Translations under genes and position numbers: made by a program
Virus record (IMG/VR): IMGVR_UViG_3300030099_003858
Span: 7,629 to 42,799 of that record
Source: a virus
Length of the DNA: 35,171 bases
Direction: 5' to 3' (one strand)
Notes under the pieces: model-generated
Seen by the model: only the letters and a program-made list of their open reading frames with translations
The model's database searches: none
What the model was told of the DNA's origin: nothing
Shown here: positions 13,552-22,770 of the stretch, in pieces
Numbering within the stretch: position 1 is the stretch's first letter
How the letters are laid out: every line of letters starts with the position of its first letter

Positions 13552-13971
13552 ATGCCTTCATTTAGTAATTTGCGTGCAGGTGCACAGGAACGGTGGGCTC
13601 CCGAAGAGGGTGGCGAATACACTGTTGTTGTTGTAGAGGTGCGCAACGGAGAAACAAAGAACGGATACCCATCCGTGAATCTGTGGCTAGAAGTCATAGA
13701 TGGACAAGATAGTGGAGAGCGTTTCTGGGATGGAACGTATTTCTCAGCTAATAGTAGAGCTAATGCTATGGCATTCGCGAAGCTAGAAGCTGCGTCTTCT
13801 TTGCTTAACGAAGCTTTCTGGGCTCAAGATCCAGATGGCGCTGAGATAGAACGTAACCTTATGGGTGCTAAGCTCAAAGTACGTACTACGTTTGAAGAGA
13901 ATAAGGACGGCGGTGACCCTTGGTTACGTTGTACTTATGTAGCTACCAGCAATGAGGTAGAAGACTTTTAA
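13552..13971 (+). CDS. DUF669-like putative ssDNA-binding protein (second paralogue)
   Basis: A 139-residue protein with the DUF669-like signature: GGEYTVVVVEVRNGETKNGY, then ERFWDGTYFSANSRANAM, an A/L-rich helix, and LMGAKLKVRTTFEEN. The acidic tail NEVEDF resembles the protein-interaction tail of SSB proteins. It sits next to the RecA-like ATPase and so is the more likely recombination partner than the paralogue at 4028-4477. Ribosome site AGGAGAGG. Confidence 0.75.
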   Translation: MPSFSNLRAGAQERWAPEEGGEYTVVVVEVRNGETKNGYPSVNLWLEVIDGQDSGERFWDGTYFSANSRANAMAFAKLEAASSLLNEAFWAQDPDGAEIERNLMGAKLKVRTTFEENKDGGDPWLRCTYVATSNEVEDF

Positions 13972-13983
13972 TAGGGAGGGACT

Positions 13984-16488
13984 ATGAATCCGGATGTAGC
14001 TATTTCCATAGCTAACCAAGCCAACGCTAGGGTACTAAGAAAAGAATTGCATCCGGCTCAGGTCCTTACCCATTTTGGCCACAGCCCTGAGATAATCGGT
14101 AGGTTGCGGTTAAGTTATTTGTCCCCGTTTAGGGACGACACCAACCCTTCGCTCGATGTGTTCAGGAGTAGGTCGCACGAGTGGAGGGTTGGTGATTTTG
14201 CTGAAGGCTGGCAAGGTTCTTCTATTGATTTGATTCAACGGTTTGAACCTGCGTGGTCTAATGATCAGGCTATTGATTTGGCCCGTGTCTTGTACGCTAA
14301 TCAGTTAGCTTCTGGTGTTGATTATGATACTGATGCTGCTATGAATCAGCGTGAGTTTCGTTGGCCTAACCCTAACCATGACAATAAGTCAGCTAATGTT
14401 TGGCATTATTATTATTCTCAGAACCATCCATGTCTTCCACCTGTTGGGTATCTTCGCACTCATTTTGATATTCATGTTATGGCTAATGAAATGGTGTGGG
14501 TTCCTTATTACGATATAGATAATAAGATTATCGGTTATAAAACGTTGTCGCGTAGTGGCGGTAAGCGAGCTGGTGTTGGTTCTAAGATGGCTTTGTATGC
14601 GAATAGGTATACGTTGAGTCGTTTAAAATACTCTAATGATCCTATTATTATTTGCGAGGGTGAGTCTGATACGTGGGTGATGGACTATTTGTATGGTGAA
14701 GAGTATGTAGTTGTTGGTTTCCCTGGCGCTAATCAAAATGTTCAAGAGTTGTTAGGAGTGTACGAAAATTCTGTTTGGTCGAATAGGTACATTGCTATCG
14801 TTTTTGACGGTGATGCGGCTGGTACGTCTGGTCGTGCTCAGGTAGCTCAGTGGTTGTATGATCATGGGGCTACTGTTACGTTGACTCCTTTGCCTGATAA
14901 TAAGGATGTAGCTGATATGCAAGAGCAGGAGATTCGTGATGTGTTCGATGAGTGGCAGATGCCTTTTGGTGAGCCTCAGAAGATTATTCAAGTAGGTAAT
15001 TGTTATCGTCGTTTAACTAGTGATGGTTCACACGGGACAGAGATCACTAACTGGGCTATTGACATAGATAGGTTTCTTATCGGTGAAGACAATGAGTCGT
15101 GGGCTATCGAAGGTTCGCTTCTCCCGACTGGTCGTAAGGTTACGCTTACCTCTACAGAGTTTCGTTCAGTTCAGAAACTTATTGACTGGTCGCAACGTAA
15201 CACTAGACAGTTCTTTGGTAACACTACTGATGCGCAGAAGTTAGGGTCCTACCTGTTAGATCAGGCTACAATGAAACCTGTGGGTAGAATGACAACTAGA
15301 GCTGGTTTGCATCGTGGTGATTTTGTTTGGCCTGATGGTTGTATTGGCGACCAGGAGTGGCGTTATATAGAAAAAGAATCTGGTTTGATGCTTGGTTCTA
15401 CTAACTCTCTTACGTTACCTGCTGGTAAAACTAATCATCAGATAGCTAAGTGCATTGAAAATCTGTATCTTTTGCATAAGCCTGAAGTTACTATGCCTGC
15501 TATGGCTTGGATGGCTGTAGCTCCTTTGCGTACTTTGCTGAAAGAGTTTCCTATTCTTCATTTGTCTGGGACTAGTGGATCTGGTAAAACTACGTTGACT
15601 AGCATCATGACTATTATGATGACTGGTTCTATGATTACATCTAATCTTACAACTACTACTCCGTATGCTATCTCAGCTCATTTCATGGCTTCTAATGCTT
15701 TTCCTATATGGTTTGATGAGTACAGGCCAGGGGCTAGAGATGACGCTAAAAAGACTTTAGATCAGTTGTTGCGTGATACGTACACTGGTCAGATATCTAC
15801 TAAAGGTTCGATGAATAGGAATAGAGCTGAGGTTACTCAGATACTTACTGATGTTCCTGTTGTTATTACTGGTGAAGATACGCTGTCAGAAAAGTCTCAC
15901 GTTGATAGGTGTATTATTATTAATATCCCTATGGAGGGAAAGAACTCTTCGGCTAAGGATTTCTTTGAATGGGAATCTTCCTACGCTTATCAGTATTTAC
16001 AATGGTTGCATGCTAATGATTTAACTCATAGTATTGAGCTTCCTTCTGTCGATATTGGAGATGACTTAGCTCCTAGGCAAAAACATAATCTTTCTGTGTT
16101 GCAATATGGTTACAATTTATTGAAGGATTATGTTGATTATTTGGATACTGGTTGGGAGTTACCTCCCCCTAATTGGGATCTTATATTGCATGATGCTCAT
16201 GTAGCTGCTGATGAGAATCCTATTATTGAATTGATTCGTTGGGCGTATGAGTCTAATGAGCGTGCTGTCGTAGCGCATGAGGATTCGATTGCTATTTCTA
16301 CTGTCGAGTTGATGCGTATTCAGAATGCTCCTTGGGGTCCTCGCTTGCCTATTCCTTTTGAGAAACATACGGCGTTTGGTCGTTGGTTAGAGGATCATAT
16401 GGGTGCTAAAAAAGAACGTATCTTTAATGAGGGTAAGCAGAAAAGAGTGTATCTTGTTAATTATGAGGATGTGATGGGAGAAGAATGA
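13984..16488 (+). CDS. Primase-helicase (TOPRIM plus C-terminal P-loop ATPase)
   Basis: An 834-residue replication protein. Residues 40-90 resemble the CHC2 zinc-binding primase domain (SPFRDDTNPSLDVF, FAEGWQGSSIDL) but lack its cysteines and histidine. The TOPRIM core follows: IIICEGESDTW (221-231) and VFDGDAAG (273-280). The C-terminal half holds a Walker A, LSGTSGSGKTTL (about 525-536), and a Walker B-like FPIWFDEYRPG (about 573), resembling DUF927/D5-type helicases. It should prime and unwind DNA at the fork. Ribosome site GGGAGG; it overlaps the small-terminase-like gene by 4 bases (ATGA). Confidence 0.85.
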   Translation: MNPDVAISIANQANARVLRKELHPAQVLTHFGHSPEIIGRLRLSYLSPFRDDTNPSLDVFRSRSHEWRVGDFAEGWQGSSIDLIQRFEPAWSNDQAIDLARVLYANQLASGVDYDTDAAMNQREFRWPNPNHDNKSANVWHYYYSQNHPCLPPVGYLRTHFDIHVMANEMVWVPYYDIDNKIIGYKTLSRSGGKRAGVGSKMALYANRYTLSRLKYSNDPIIICEGESDTWVMDYLYGEEYVVVGFPGANQNVQELLGVYENSVWSNRYIAIVFDGDAAGTSGRAQVAQWLYDHGATVTLTPLPDNKDVADMQEQEIRDVFDEWQMPFGEPQKIIQVGNCYRRLTSDGSHGTEITNWAIDIDRFLIGEDNESWAIEGSLLPTGRKVTLTSTEFRSVQKLIDWSQRNTRQFFGNTTDAQKLGSYLLDQATMKPVGRMTTRAGLHRGDFVWPDGCIGDQEWRYIEKESGLMLGSTNSLTLPAGKTNHQIAKCIENLYLLHKPEVTMPAMAWMAVAPLRTLLKEFPILHLSGTSGSGKTTLTSIMTIMMTGSMITSNLTTTTPYAISAHFMASNAFPIWFDEYRPGARDDAKKTLDQLLRDTYTGQISTKGSMNRNRAEVTQILTDVPVVITGEDTLSEKSHVDRCIIINIPMEGKNSSAKDFFEWESSYAYQYLQWLHANDLTHSIELPSVDIGDDLAPRQKHNLSVLQYGYNLLKDYVDYLDTGWELPPPNWDLILHDAHVAADENPIIELIRWAYESNERAVVAHEDSIAISTVELMRIQNAPWGPRLPIPFEKHTAFGRWLEDHMGAKKERIFNEGKQKRVYLVNYEDVMGEE

Positions 16489-16940
16489 GTAGACAGGTAG
16501 CCTTAGATGATCCAACTACTCGTAGTACTTTGTTGATGGCTATAGCTACTGGTAAGACCAGGGCTGAGGCTTGTGCGGATGCTGGTATTACTGTTCAGAC
16601 GTTGCGTCGGCATGAAAAGCGTGACGCTGAGTTTGCTGAGCAGATGTTAGATGCTGAGGAAGCTGCGTTTGATCAGGTTGAGAGGCGTATGCGTGAGATG
16701 GCTGTGGCTGGTGATTCTTCTATGATTAAAGAGTATCGTTCTTTGAAGCGTAGACGTGAGGCTCGTGAGACTAGGACTTCTAAGCTTGAGGTTGCTGCTA
16801 CGCATACTCATGTGCTTGAGGCTACGAATAGTATTCGTGAGCTTATTGGTACGTTGCAAGCTAGACGTGATCAGCAGGCTGTTAGCGCTGGGGAAATAGT
16901 GATTGAGGAGCTTGAGGAAGTCCAGCAGCTTGAGCAATAG
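16485..16940 (+). CDS. Probable terminase small subunit
   Basis: A 151-residue helical DNA-binding protein. Residues 12-50 form a helix-turn-helix (LLMAIATGKTRAEACADAGI then VQTLRRHEKRD), as in many small terminases. A long charged helical region follows (QVERRMREMAV, YRSLKRRREARETR), suited to oligomerisation, and the tail is acidic. It would recognise packaging sites and recruit the large subunit, which is not in the window. An ordinary HTH regulator is the alternative. It is the last gene of the rightward arm; its final 59 bases are antisense to the end of the giant virion gene. Confidence 0.6.
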   Translation: MSRQVALDDPTTRSTLLMAIATGKTRAEACADAGITVQTLRRHEKRDAEFAEQMLDAEEAAFDQVERRMREMAVAGDSSMIKEYRSLKRRREARETRTSKLEVAATHTHVLEATNSIRELIGTLQARRDQQAVSAGEIVIEELEEVQQLEQ

Positions 16941-19900
16941 ATTCGTTTTCTAATAAGGTTTGGAACATGCTTAGTTGTGGGCTTCGTGCGTCTTCTGCTT
17001 GTATTGTTTTAGGCGCAAGTGGTAGCCCTAAGCTTTCTCGTTGTGCTTGATTTAGTGTTGGTGTTCCGAACGCTAGGTAATGGTATATGTCTGCTGGTGT
17101 TGGCCGTACTCCTAAAGAAAATGCTAATGCCATGTACATAAATGCGTCTTCTTTTAATTGAGCGTTTGCTTTTTCTGCTTCTGCTTTGGTCATTACCCCT
17201 TTGCCTGTGTTCCACATGTCTAAGCTATCTACTCCAAATATTGATTGCTGTTGCCTTCTGCTTAATGTAGAGAAAATGTAATCAACTATTTGCGCTGTTG
17301 TCATTCCTTTTTCCTGACCATCTCTGTATATGCGTTCAGCTTCTGTTGCGTAGGGTCGTATGTTTTGTGCTCGTGATAGTGGTATGCCCAGGTTTTCAAA
17401 CAGTAAAGCTGTTCGTGCTACTGCTTGGTTGATTCTGTCGTTTGTTTCTGTTTCTTCTTCAAAGACGTTGCTGTGGAATCCCGCTATTCCTAGTGTTCCT
17501 AACACTTCGTTAGGTAGTCCTAGTGATGGGTGTGATAATGATATTGCTAGTATGTCTTCGTCTGTTGGTTTAAGTCTTGGCAAGCTTTCATCTCTGCCTC
17601 TGTTAATCATTGATTCAAATATTTGTAATGCTACTTGAACGTCTTCCATGCGTTCTTCGTCTGTTGTAGAGTTAGCTGCCATTTCAGGTATGTTTATTCC
17701 ATAGTATTCTGCTGATCTTTCTAGAGTTGTTTGTGATGCTGCCCTGTTTTCTGCCGAAATTGGATCTACACTGTATAGTTGCATCGCAAAAAATCTGTCT
17801 GCCTCCGAGTAGTTGCCTGCTGTTCGTAGATCTTCCATTGTAAGGATGTCTACTTCTCCTGCTTCTTGTAGTTCTTTCATTACTTTGTTGAACTCTGTTC
17901 GGTAACCAGCTATTAGCCTCATTTGTTGCTGTGTGTCTAACATGTATGTTTGTACACCGCCAAAAACGTTCATTGCTCGTAGCCAAAGTTTTTCTTTTTT
18001 CGTTAGCTTAGCTAGTTCTTGATCTATTTCTTGGTGTGATGCTACTGTGTCAATGTTGTCAAAGCCTACTGCGTTGAATACACCAAACTTTTCGAGCATG
18101 CCTGCTGACTTTATAACTGCTGGTAGTGCTGCTCCTACGAAACGAAGCACTCTGGACTCCCAGTCTGGGTTTAGTATTGCTCCGCTAAATGAGCTTCTGC
18201 CATGTATTTCGTCGTATCCGTATGTAACTGCTGACTGTACACCACCAGCCATTAACTGTGTGATGTTTCGCCAGTTCTCCGAAGGGTCTTTTCCTTGTAG
18301 TTCAGGTGGGAATAGTTGATCTACGAAAGGCACTAGTTGTGGTACGGATGCCAGGTTTTGCATTGTTTCCATTGCTGCTATAAACGGTGTTTCAAATCGT
18401 ACTGCTGCAAAGTTTCTATTTACCATTGACCATCCTGAATCTTTTACCCAATCAGGAAGGAAAGGCTGGTCGCCTAGTGGGTTGTCTTCTCCGAAGAAAG
18501 ATTCTGTTACTGTTTGTACAGCTTTCTGTGTGTTGATTACTGATCCAGGGTTAGATGCTAGTAGCCGTACTTGTAGGTCTAGGTTCTTTCTCATAAATGT
18601 GTAGAATCTAGACAGTTTGCTTTTTATGAATAGTTCTTTTGCTGTTAGATCACTGTAGTCAAAGAGAAACTCTCGTACTCTTGTAGCTGATTCCATTGCG
18701 TTTAATGCTTTTGAGTCTACACCGTCTAGGTATAGTGCTATACGTGAGTTGTCTTCTATGAATGTACCCATCTTTTGACCTGTTCGTATGACTACGTTAT
18801 CTACTAGCCGGTCTTTGATTCCTCTGCCTTGACCTATTCCTCTGAATATTGTTTGATCGCGTTTCATGTCAGCAAAAAAGCTTTGTGATAAAACACCTGT
18901 GTGGTTTAATTGCTTTAGGCGCAATCCTACTTGTTTGTCAAAATTAGCGGCAGTCTTTAAATCACCTTTCCACGTCCCTAGTTCTACTAATTCTTTTACC
19001 GCTTGGTCGTAGTTTAAAACGTATTTTGCTTTCATGTAGCTGTGTACTGCTGCGTTAGCGTGTTGCAGTTTGATAGCTTGACCTACATATTTAGGGTTAC
19101 GCATGCCTGCTAATGCCATCATAAACATGTTGGCTCCCCAGTTACGTGAGTGGTATCCAGTACCACCAATAACGGGAACAGTTGCATAAGCTGACCATAC
19201 TGTTTGGAAATCGTTTACGTATTGACCCATTAAACTTTGTGTGTACCCTGACTTCACAGCAGGCAATATGTCTTTTTGTATTGCGTCTAAGATGTCTGTG
19301 TCTATAAAGTGTACATTGTTTCCTACGTTTACTGCCGAGTACCCAGTTATGTCGTCTATCTCTGACACTTGTTTCTGAATGTTTTTAAGATCGTAAACTT
19401 GTATTGTTCGTTTAATTGGTTTGCCTGATGCAAAAGAATTAGGAACAGTGTACGTGTAATTGTAAAAAGGTCTTCCTTTTTCTGGAACAACTTCATCGAT
19501 CTTTCCCATAACTGATGCTGGTCTAGCTACTTTACCTCCTGAACCAGCTACGTCTTGCCCAAATATTTTTACGTTTTCAAGATCACCTACAAAGTCGTAG
19601 AGCAAATAGCTTTCTTCCATTTCACGTGCGTAACGCAACCATTGGTCTACTGGATCTATGTCATAGAATTTAGTTATAAGAAACTCTGGGTCTTTACCTA
19701 TCCTTTTTTTACCCGCAGCTTCTAACGTTTCTGACAAAACTTCGTTTACTTTTATTACTGAAAGTACTTCAGGTAATACAGCTCTAGCACGCAACCTACT
19801 TGTGGTATCCATTCCTCTTGTCAATGCTGTTGCTGAATCCATTTCTGTAAAAGCTTTTCGAGCTATTTCAGCTTGACTAGCAGTACCTGAAAATCCTCGA

Positions 19901-22761
19901 AAAAAGCTAGCTACTCCTTTTTTAGCTTGGTCAACAGTAACTACTCCCTGATCTACAAGTTCTCTAAAAGCTTTGCTTTGCATCAAATAATTTTTAACAG
20001 CTTCATCATCACTTAAATCATCTAAAGCTTTACGAGCTCCAGGTCCACCAGATTCTAACCATTTAGCAACATTGTCAGCTATTTTGCTGTCACCTACTCT
20101 TGGTATGTATTGCATAGGATCAATACTCGAAAATTCAGTATCACCTTTTAATGCTTTATTTATGTTGTTATATTTGATTGCTAAGTAATCAGCGCTGTCT
20201 ACAAACGTACCTATTTCGTCAATAACATCTGCAGGTAAATCAAACTCTTTTGCTAATTGAGCTTTTAAACTGTCAACAGATTCAAGGTTTCGTTTAGTTA
20301 TTCTCCATGCATCTACTACGTTTGCGAAAATATCATTAGCTTGAGCAGCTCGTTCAGGTAAACGTGACTTAATCAATTTAACTATGTTTTCTGCTTGAGT
20401 TGTAATAATTTCTTTAATAGTTTCTTTCGAGAACTCAGCAGATCGTTTAGCTCCTGCTGTCCAATGCCGCAACTCATCAATAGTAGATGCTCCTGCAACT
20501 CCTTCAGCTTTAGAGAACGTTCTAAAATCTTCAGCTAACGTAGACAAACGATGCAGACCAGTTAATTTACGTGTCTGATAATTAATCTTTTGCAGTATGC
20601 CTTCTGGTCCACCGTTAGGAGCTTTAGTTAATTGCGATAACTCGTCAACTATTCCTAATTCTCTCCATTCAGCACCTTCTTTGTACATAGTGACAAAGCT
20701 ATCTACGTCAGTAGCGCCTCGAATCATAGCGTCATCTATTGCTGCTATTGTCTGATCATAAGATGCTCTTATTACACTGTAATTTTCAACAGGTTTGTAA
20801 ACACCTGGACTTACTTGATCAAGCAAACGTGACTGCACAAGGAAATCAAAGACTTCTCTTTGTGCAGCCTCAGAATTATAAAGAGCTGGGTTTCCCATTT
20901 TCCCTCCAGCTCTTACAAAGATCTCTTGTACTTTGTCATTGCCTAATCTAAGCTCAGGGAAATTTGTCCAATCTTCTATATTTCTAAACTCATCAAAAAT
21001 TAAACGCGATGTTTGCATTCGATTTCGCACGTTTTTTAACGAAGCAGCACCACTAAATATTTTACCGTCTACTAAACGAGGCACATACTGAGTAACATAC
21101 GACCAAGTAGCTTTATTAGTACCTCGTATATTCCTTCCAGTCTTAGCTAAACTACGAGTAAACGGTATTGCATAGTCTTTTAACCCTATATTTCCACCCT
21201 TTACCGCACCTGGGACAGTCATAAACAAGCCACCGCCAGCTCGACTCATAACTCGTTCAGCTCTACGATTTATGACACGAGCTTGCCGCTTAGATATTTC
21301 ATCCATGAAATTATCCAAGCCTTCGCCTATTGATCCTACTTTTCCGTTAACGTTGTCCAAGCCTTTGTTAGCTTTGAGCAATGTTTTCAATATTTCGGCA
21401 TCGTCCGCAGGGTTAAAAGCTCCTGTCCCTGCTATCTTTTTCCACGCAGTACCGTTTTGTAACTCGGCTACTATTTCTCCAGCTCGCGAAGCTGCTGAAG
21501 ATCCTTGAGAAGCGCCAAATTTGCTGCTGTTAATAAACACGTCATTTAATTGTTTCTTAGATAGGCTAGTTACAACACGTGCAGCCCCTTTAATGCCTGT
21601 CTTAGCTATCACCCCAGTACCTAAAGTCAAATAGGTTATCGGGTCCATAGCTACAGAACCTGCAAGGTTTACTACATTGTTTAAATTAAGAGCTTTCCAA
21701 CCTAAATCTTTGCCCCAGTCAGGGTTAATGCCCCATGCTTCAAAGAAATCAAGTCGGCCATCTGCATTAGTATCATATTTAGTGCCGTCAGATATAGAAC
21801 CTGAATCCCTAATCATGTTTTCTAACGGGTTGGTTAAAGCACTAGCAGGATCTGTGACCCAACTAGGTAGTGCATCTATATTCATCCCTGCAACTTTAGC
21901 TATTCCCAACGGTGCAAGAGTCCAATAGCTAAATAGATCTCCTATTTCACCTGCAGCATTTAAACCGCCTTTAACTAACCTGGCCCCTGCACTTTCTATA
22001 TCTCCTTCTATCATGTCTCGTGTAGCATAAAACACTGTTTGTATTGGTTTATCTACCGCATCAAAAGCCCAACCTACAAGTTTCATAAATGCATTTGTTG
22101 AAGGAGGTTCTTTGTACACGTCCTCAAATAAAGTGTTGCCGTTAGTTTCTTTTTCAAAAATTAATTTAAAAGGTTCGTAATCTCTAAACAAATGAAGTAT
22201 GTATTGCCCTAATTCTTGCGCCTCTTTATTTTTTGAACCGTCTTTATTAACAGCTTCTAAAGAACGTAAAGCTACAACAGCTATGTTTCGTATGTTTTTA
22301 GCATTGTCTGGGCCTAATTCTTTTACTGTGTTTATATCGTCCCATACTTCATTAAATTCATTTTGCCGACTTGCTAATTCTTTATTTCTAGCTGCCCTTG
22401 CTAAACGTTGTTCTTCCCAAGACATTTGTTGAGGCGATCTACTGCCTGTTCCGAGGTATTCAGCTACAGCATTAGGAGAAACATCAGTAGGAGAAGCATT
22501 AACAGTAGGCAACTCATACGTTGTCCGCCCATCTTCATCCAATAGGAATGTTCCTGCAGGAAGAGCCGAACGGTAGTCGGTTGCTTGCGGAGCAAAACCT
22601 TGCGGAAGCATGCCTTGTTGTGACATGGCTGCATATGATTGGAACGGGTCACCTGCGTATGTTTGAGGAGTTAGGTATTCTCCGTAAGGACTAATTGGAG
22701 CTGGTCGATTAATGTTTTGATTTTGTTTGTATAGCTCAATGAAGTCTATTTGTTCTGCCAT
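16882..22761 (-). CDS. Giant internal virion protein, 1959 residues
   Basis: Probable ejection or internal core protein. The N-terminus (about 1-110) is Pro/Gln/Tyr-rich and disordered. The rest is mostly helical with charged repeats. Near residue 1200 is HSRNWGANMFMMALAG, and near 1370-1400 FDYSDLTAKELFIKSKLSRF then TFMRKNLDLQVRLLASNP. This second stretch resembles the FDY.DLT...FYTFTRKNLPLQ signature I associate with very large polyvalent virion proteins. No transglycosylase, protease or polymerase motif is evident, so an enzymatic role cannot be claimed. The ATG at 22761 has only a weak ribosome site (GATAGAAG). Plus-strand G/C bias reverses inside the gene near 19.4 kb. The 3' end overlaps the small-terminase-like gene. 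Confidence 0.7.
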   Translation of the reverse strand: MAEQIDFIELYKQNQNINRPAPISPYGEYLTPQTYAGDPFQSYAAMSQQGMLPQGFAPQATDYRSALPAGTFLLDEDGRTTYELPTVNASPTDVSPNAVAEYLGTGSRSPQQMSWEEQRLARAARNKELASRQNEFNEVWDDINTVKELGPDNAKNIRNIAVVALRSLEAVNKDGSKNKEAQELGQYILHLFRDYEPFKLIFEKETNGNTLFEDVYKEPPSTNAFMKLVGWAFDAVDKPIQTVFYATRDMIEGDIESAGARLVKGGLNAAGEIGDLFSYWTLAPLGIAKVAGMNIDALPSWVTDPASALTNPLENMIRDSGSISDGTKYDTNADGRLDFFEAWGINPDWGKDLGWKALNLNNVVNLAGSVAMDPITYLTLGTGVIAKTGIKGAARVVTSLSKKQLNDVFINSSKFGASQGSSAASRAGEIVAELQNGTAWKKIAGTGAFNPADDAEILKTLLKANKGLDNVNGKVGSIGEGLDNFMDEISKRQARVINRRAERVMSRAGGGLFMTVPGAVKGGNIGLKDYAIPFTRSLAKTGRNIRGTNKATWSYVTQYVPRLVDGKIFSGAASLKNVRNRMQTSRLIFDEFRNIEDWTNFPELRLGNDKVQEIFVRAGGKMGNPALYNSEAAQREVFDFLVQSRLLDQVSPGVYKPVENYSVIRASYDQTIAAIDDAMIRGATDVDSFVTMYKEGAEWRELGIVDELSQLTKAPNGGPEGILQKINYQTRKLTGLHRLSTLAEDFRTFSKAEGVAGASTIDELRHWTAGAKRSAEFSKETIKEIITTQAENIVKLIKSRLPERAAQANDIFANVVDAWRITKRNLESVDSLKAQLAKEFDLPADVIDEIGTFVDSADYLAIKYNNINKALKGDTEFSSIDPMQYIPRVGDSKIADNVAKWLESGGPGARKALDDLSDDEAVKNYLMQSKAFRELVDQGVVTVDQAKKGVASFFRGFSGTASQAEIARKAFTEMDSATALTRGMDTTSRLRARAVLPEVLSVIKVNEVLSETLEAAGKKRIGKDPEFLITKFYDIDPVDQWLRYAREMEESYLLYDFVGDLENVKIFGQDVAGSGGKVARPASVMGKIDEVVPEKGRPFYNYTYTVPNSFASGKPIKRTIQVYDLKNIQKQVSEIDDITGYSAVNVGNNVHFIDTDILDAIQKDILPAVKSGYTQSLMGQYVNDFQTVWSAYATVPVIGGTGYHSRNWGANMFMMALAGMRNPKYVGQAIKLQHANAAVHSYMKAKYVLNYDQAVKELVELGTWKGDLKTAANFDKQVGLRLKQLNHTGVLSQSFFADMKRDQTIFRGIGQGRGIKDRLVDNVVIRTGQKMGTFIEDNSRIALYLDGVDSKALNAMESATRVREFLFDYSDLTAKELFIKSKLSRFYTFMRKNLDLQVRLLASNPGSVINTQKAVQTVTESFFGEDNPLGDQPFLPDWVKDSGWSMVNRNFAAVRFETPFIAAMETMQNLASVPQLVPFVDQLFPPELQGKDPSENWRNITQLMAGGVQSAVTYGYDEIHGRSSFSGAILNPDWESRVLRFVGAALPAVIKSAGMLEKFGVFNAVGFDNIDTVASHQEIDQELAKLTKKEKLWLRAMNVFGGVQTYMLDTQQQMRLIAGYRTEFNKVMKELQEAGEVDILTMEDLRTAGNYSEADRFFAMQLYSVDPISAENRAASQTTLERSAEYYGINIPEMAANSTTDEERMEDVQVALQIFESMINRGRDESLPRLKPTDEDILAISLSHPSLGLPNEVLGTLGIAGFHSNVFEEETETNDRINQAVARTALLFENLGIPLSRAQNIRPYATEAERIYRDGQEKGMTTAQIVDYIFSTLSRRQQQSIFGVDSLDMWNTGKGVMTKAEAEKANAQLKEDAFMYMALAFSLGVRPTPADIYHYLAFGTPTLNQAQRESLGLPLAPKTIQAEDARSPQLSMFQTLLENESIAQAAGLPQAPQSLFPQR

Positions 22762-22770
22762 TAGGCGCTT

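Noticed and set aside
16882-22761. Virion RNA polymerase (N4-like) in the giant protein
   Set aside because: Length is suggestive, but none of the single-subunit RNA polymerase motifs is visible.
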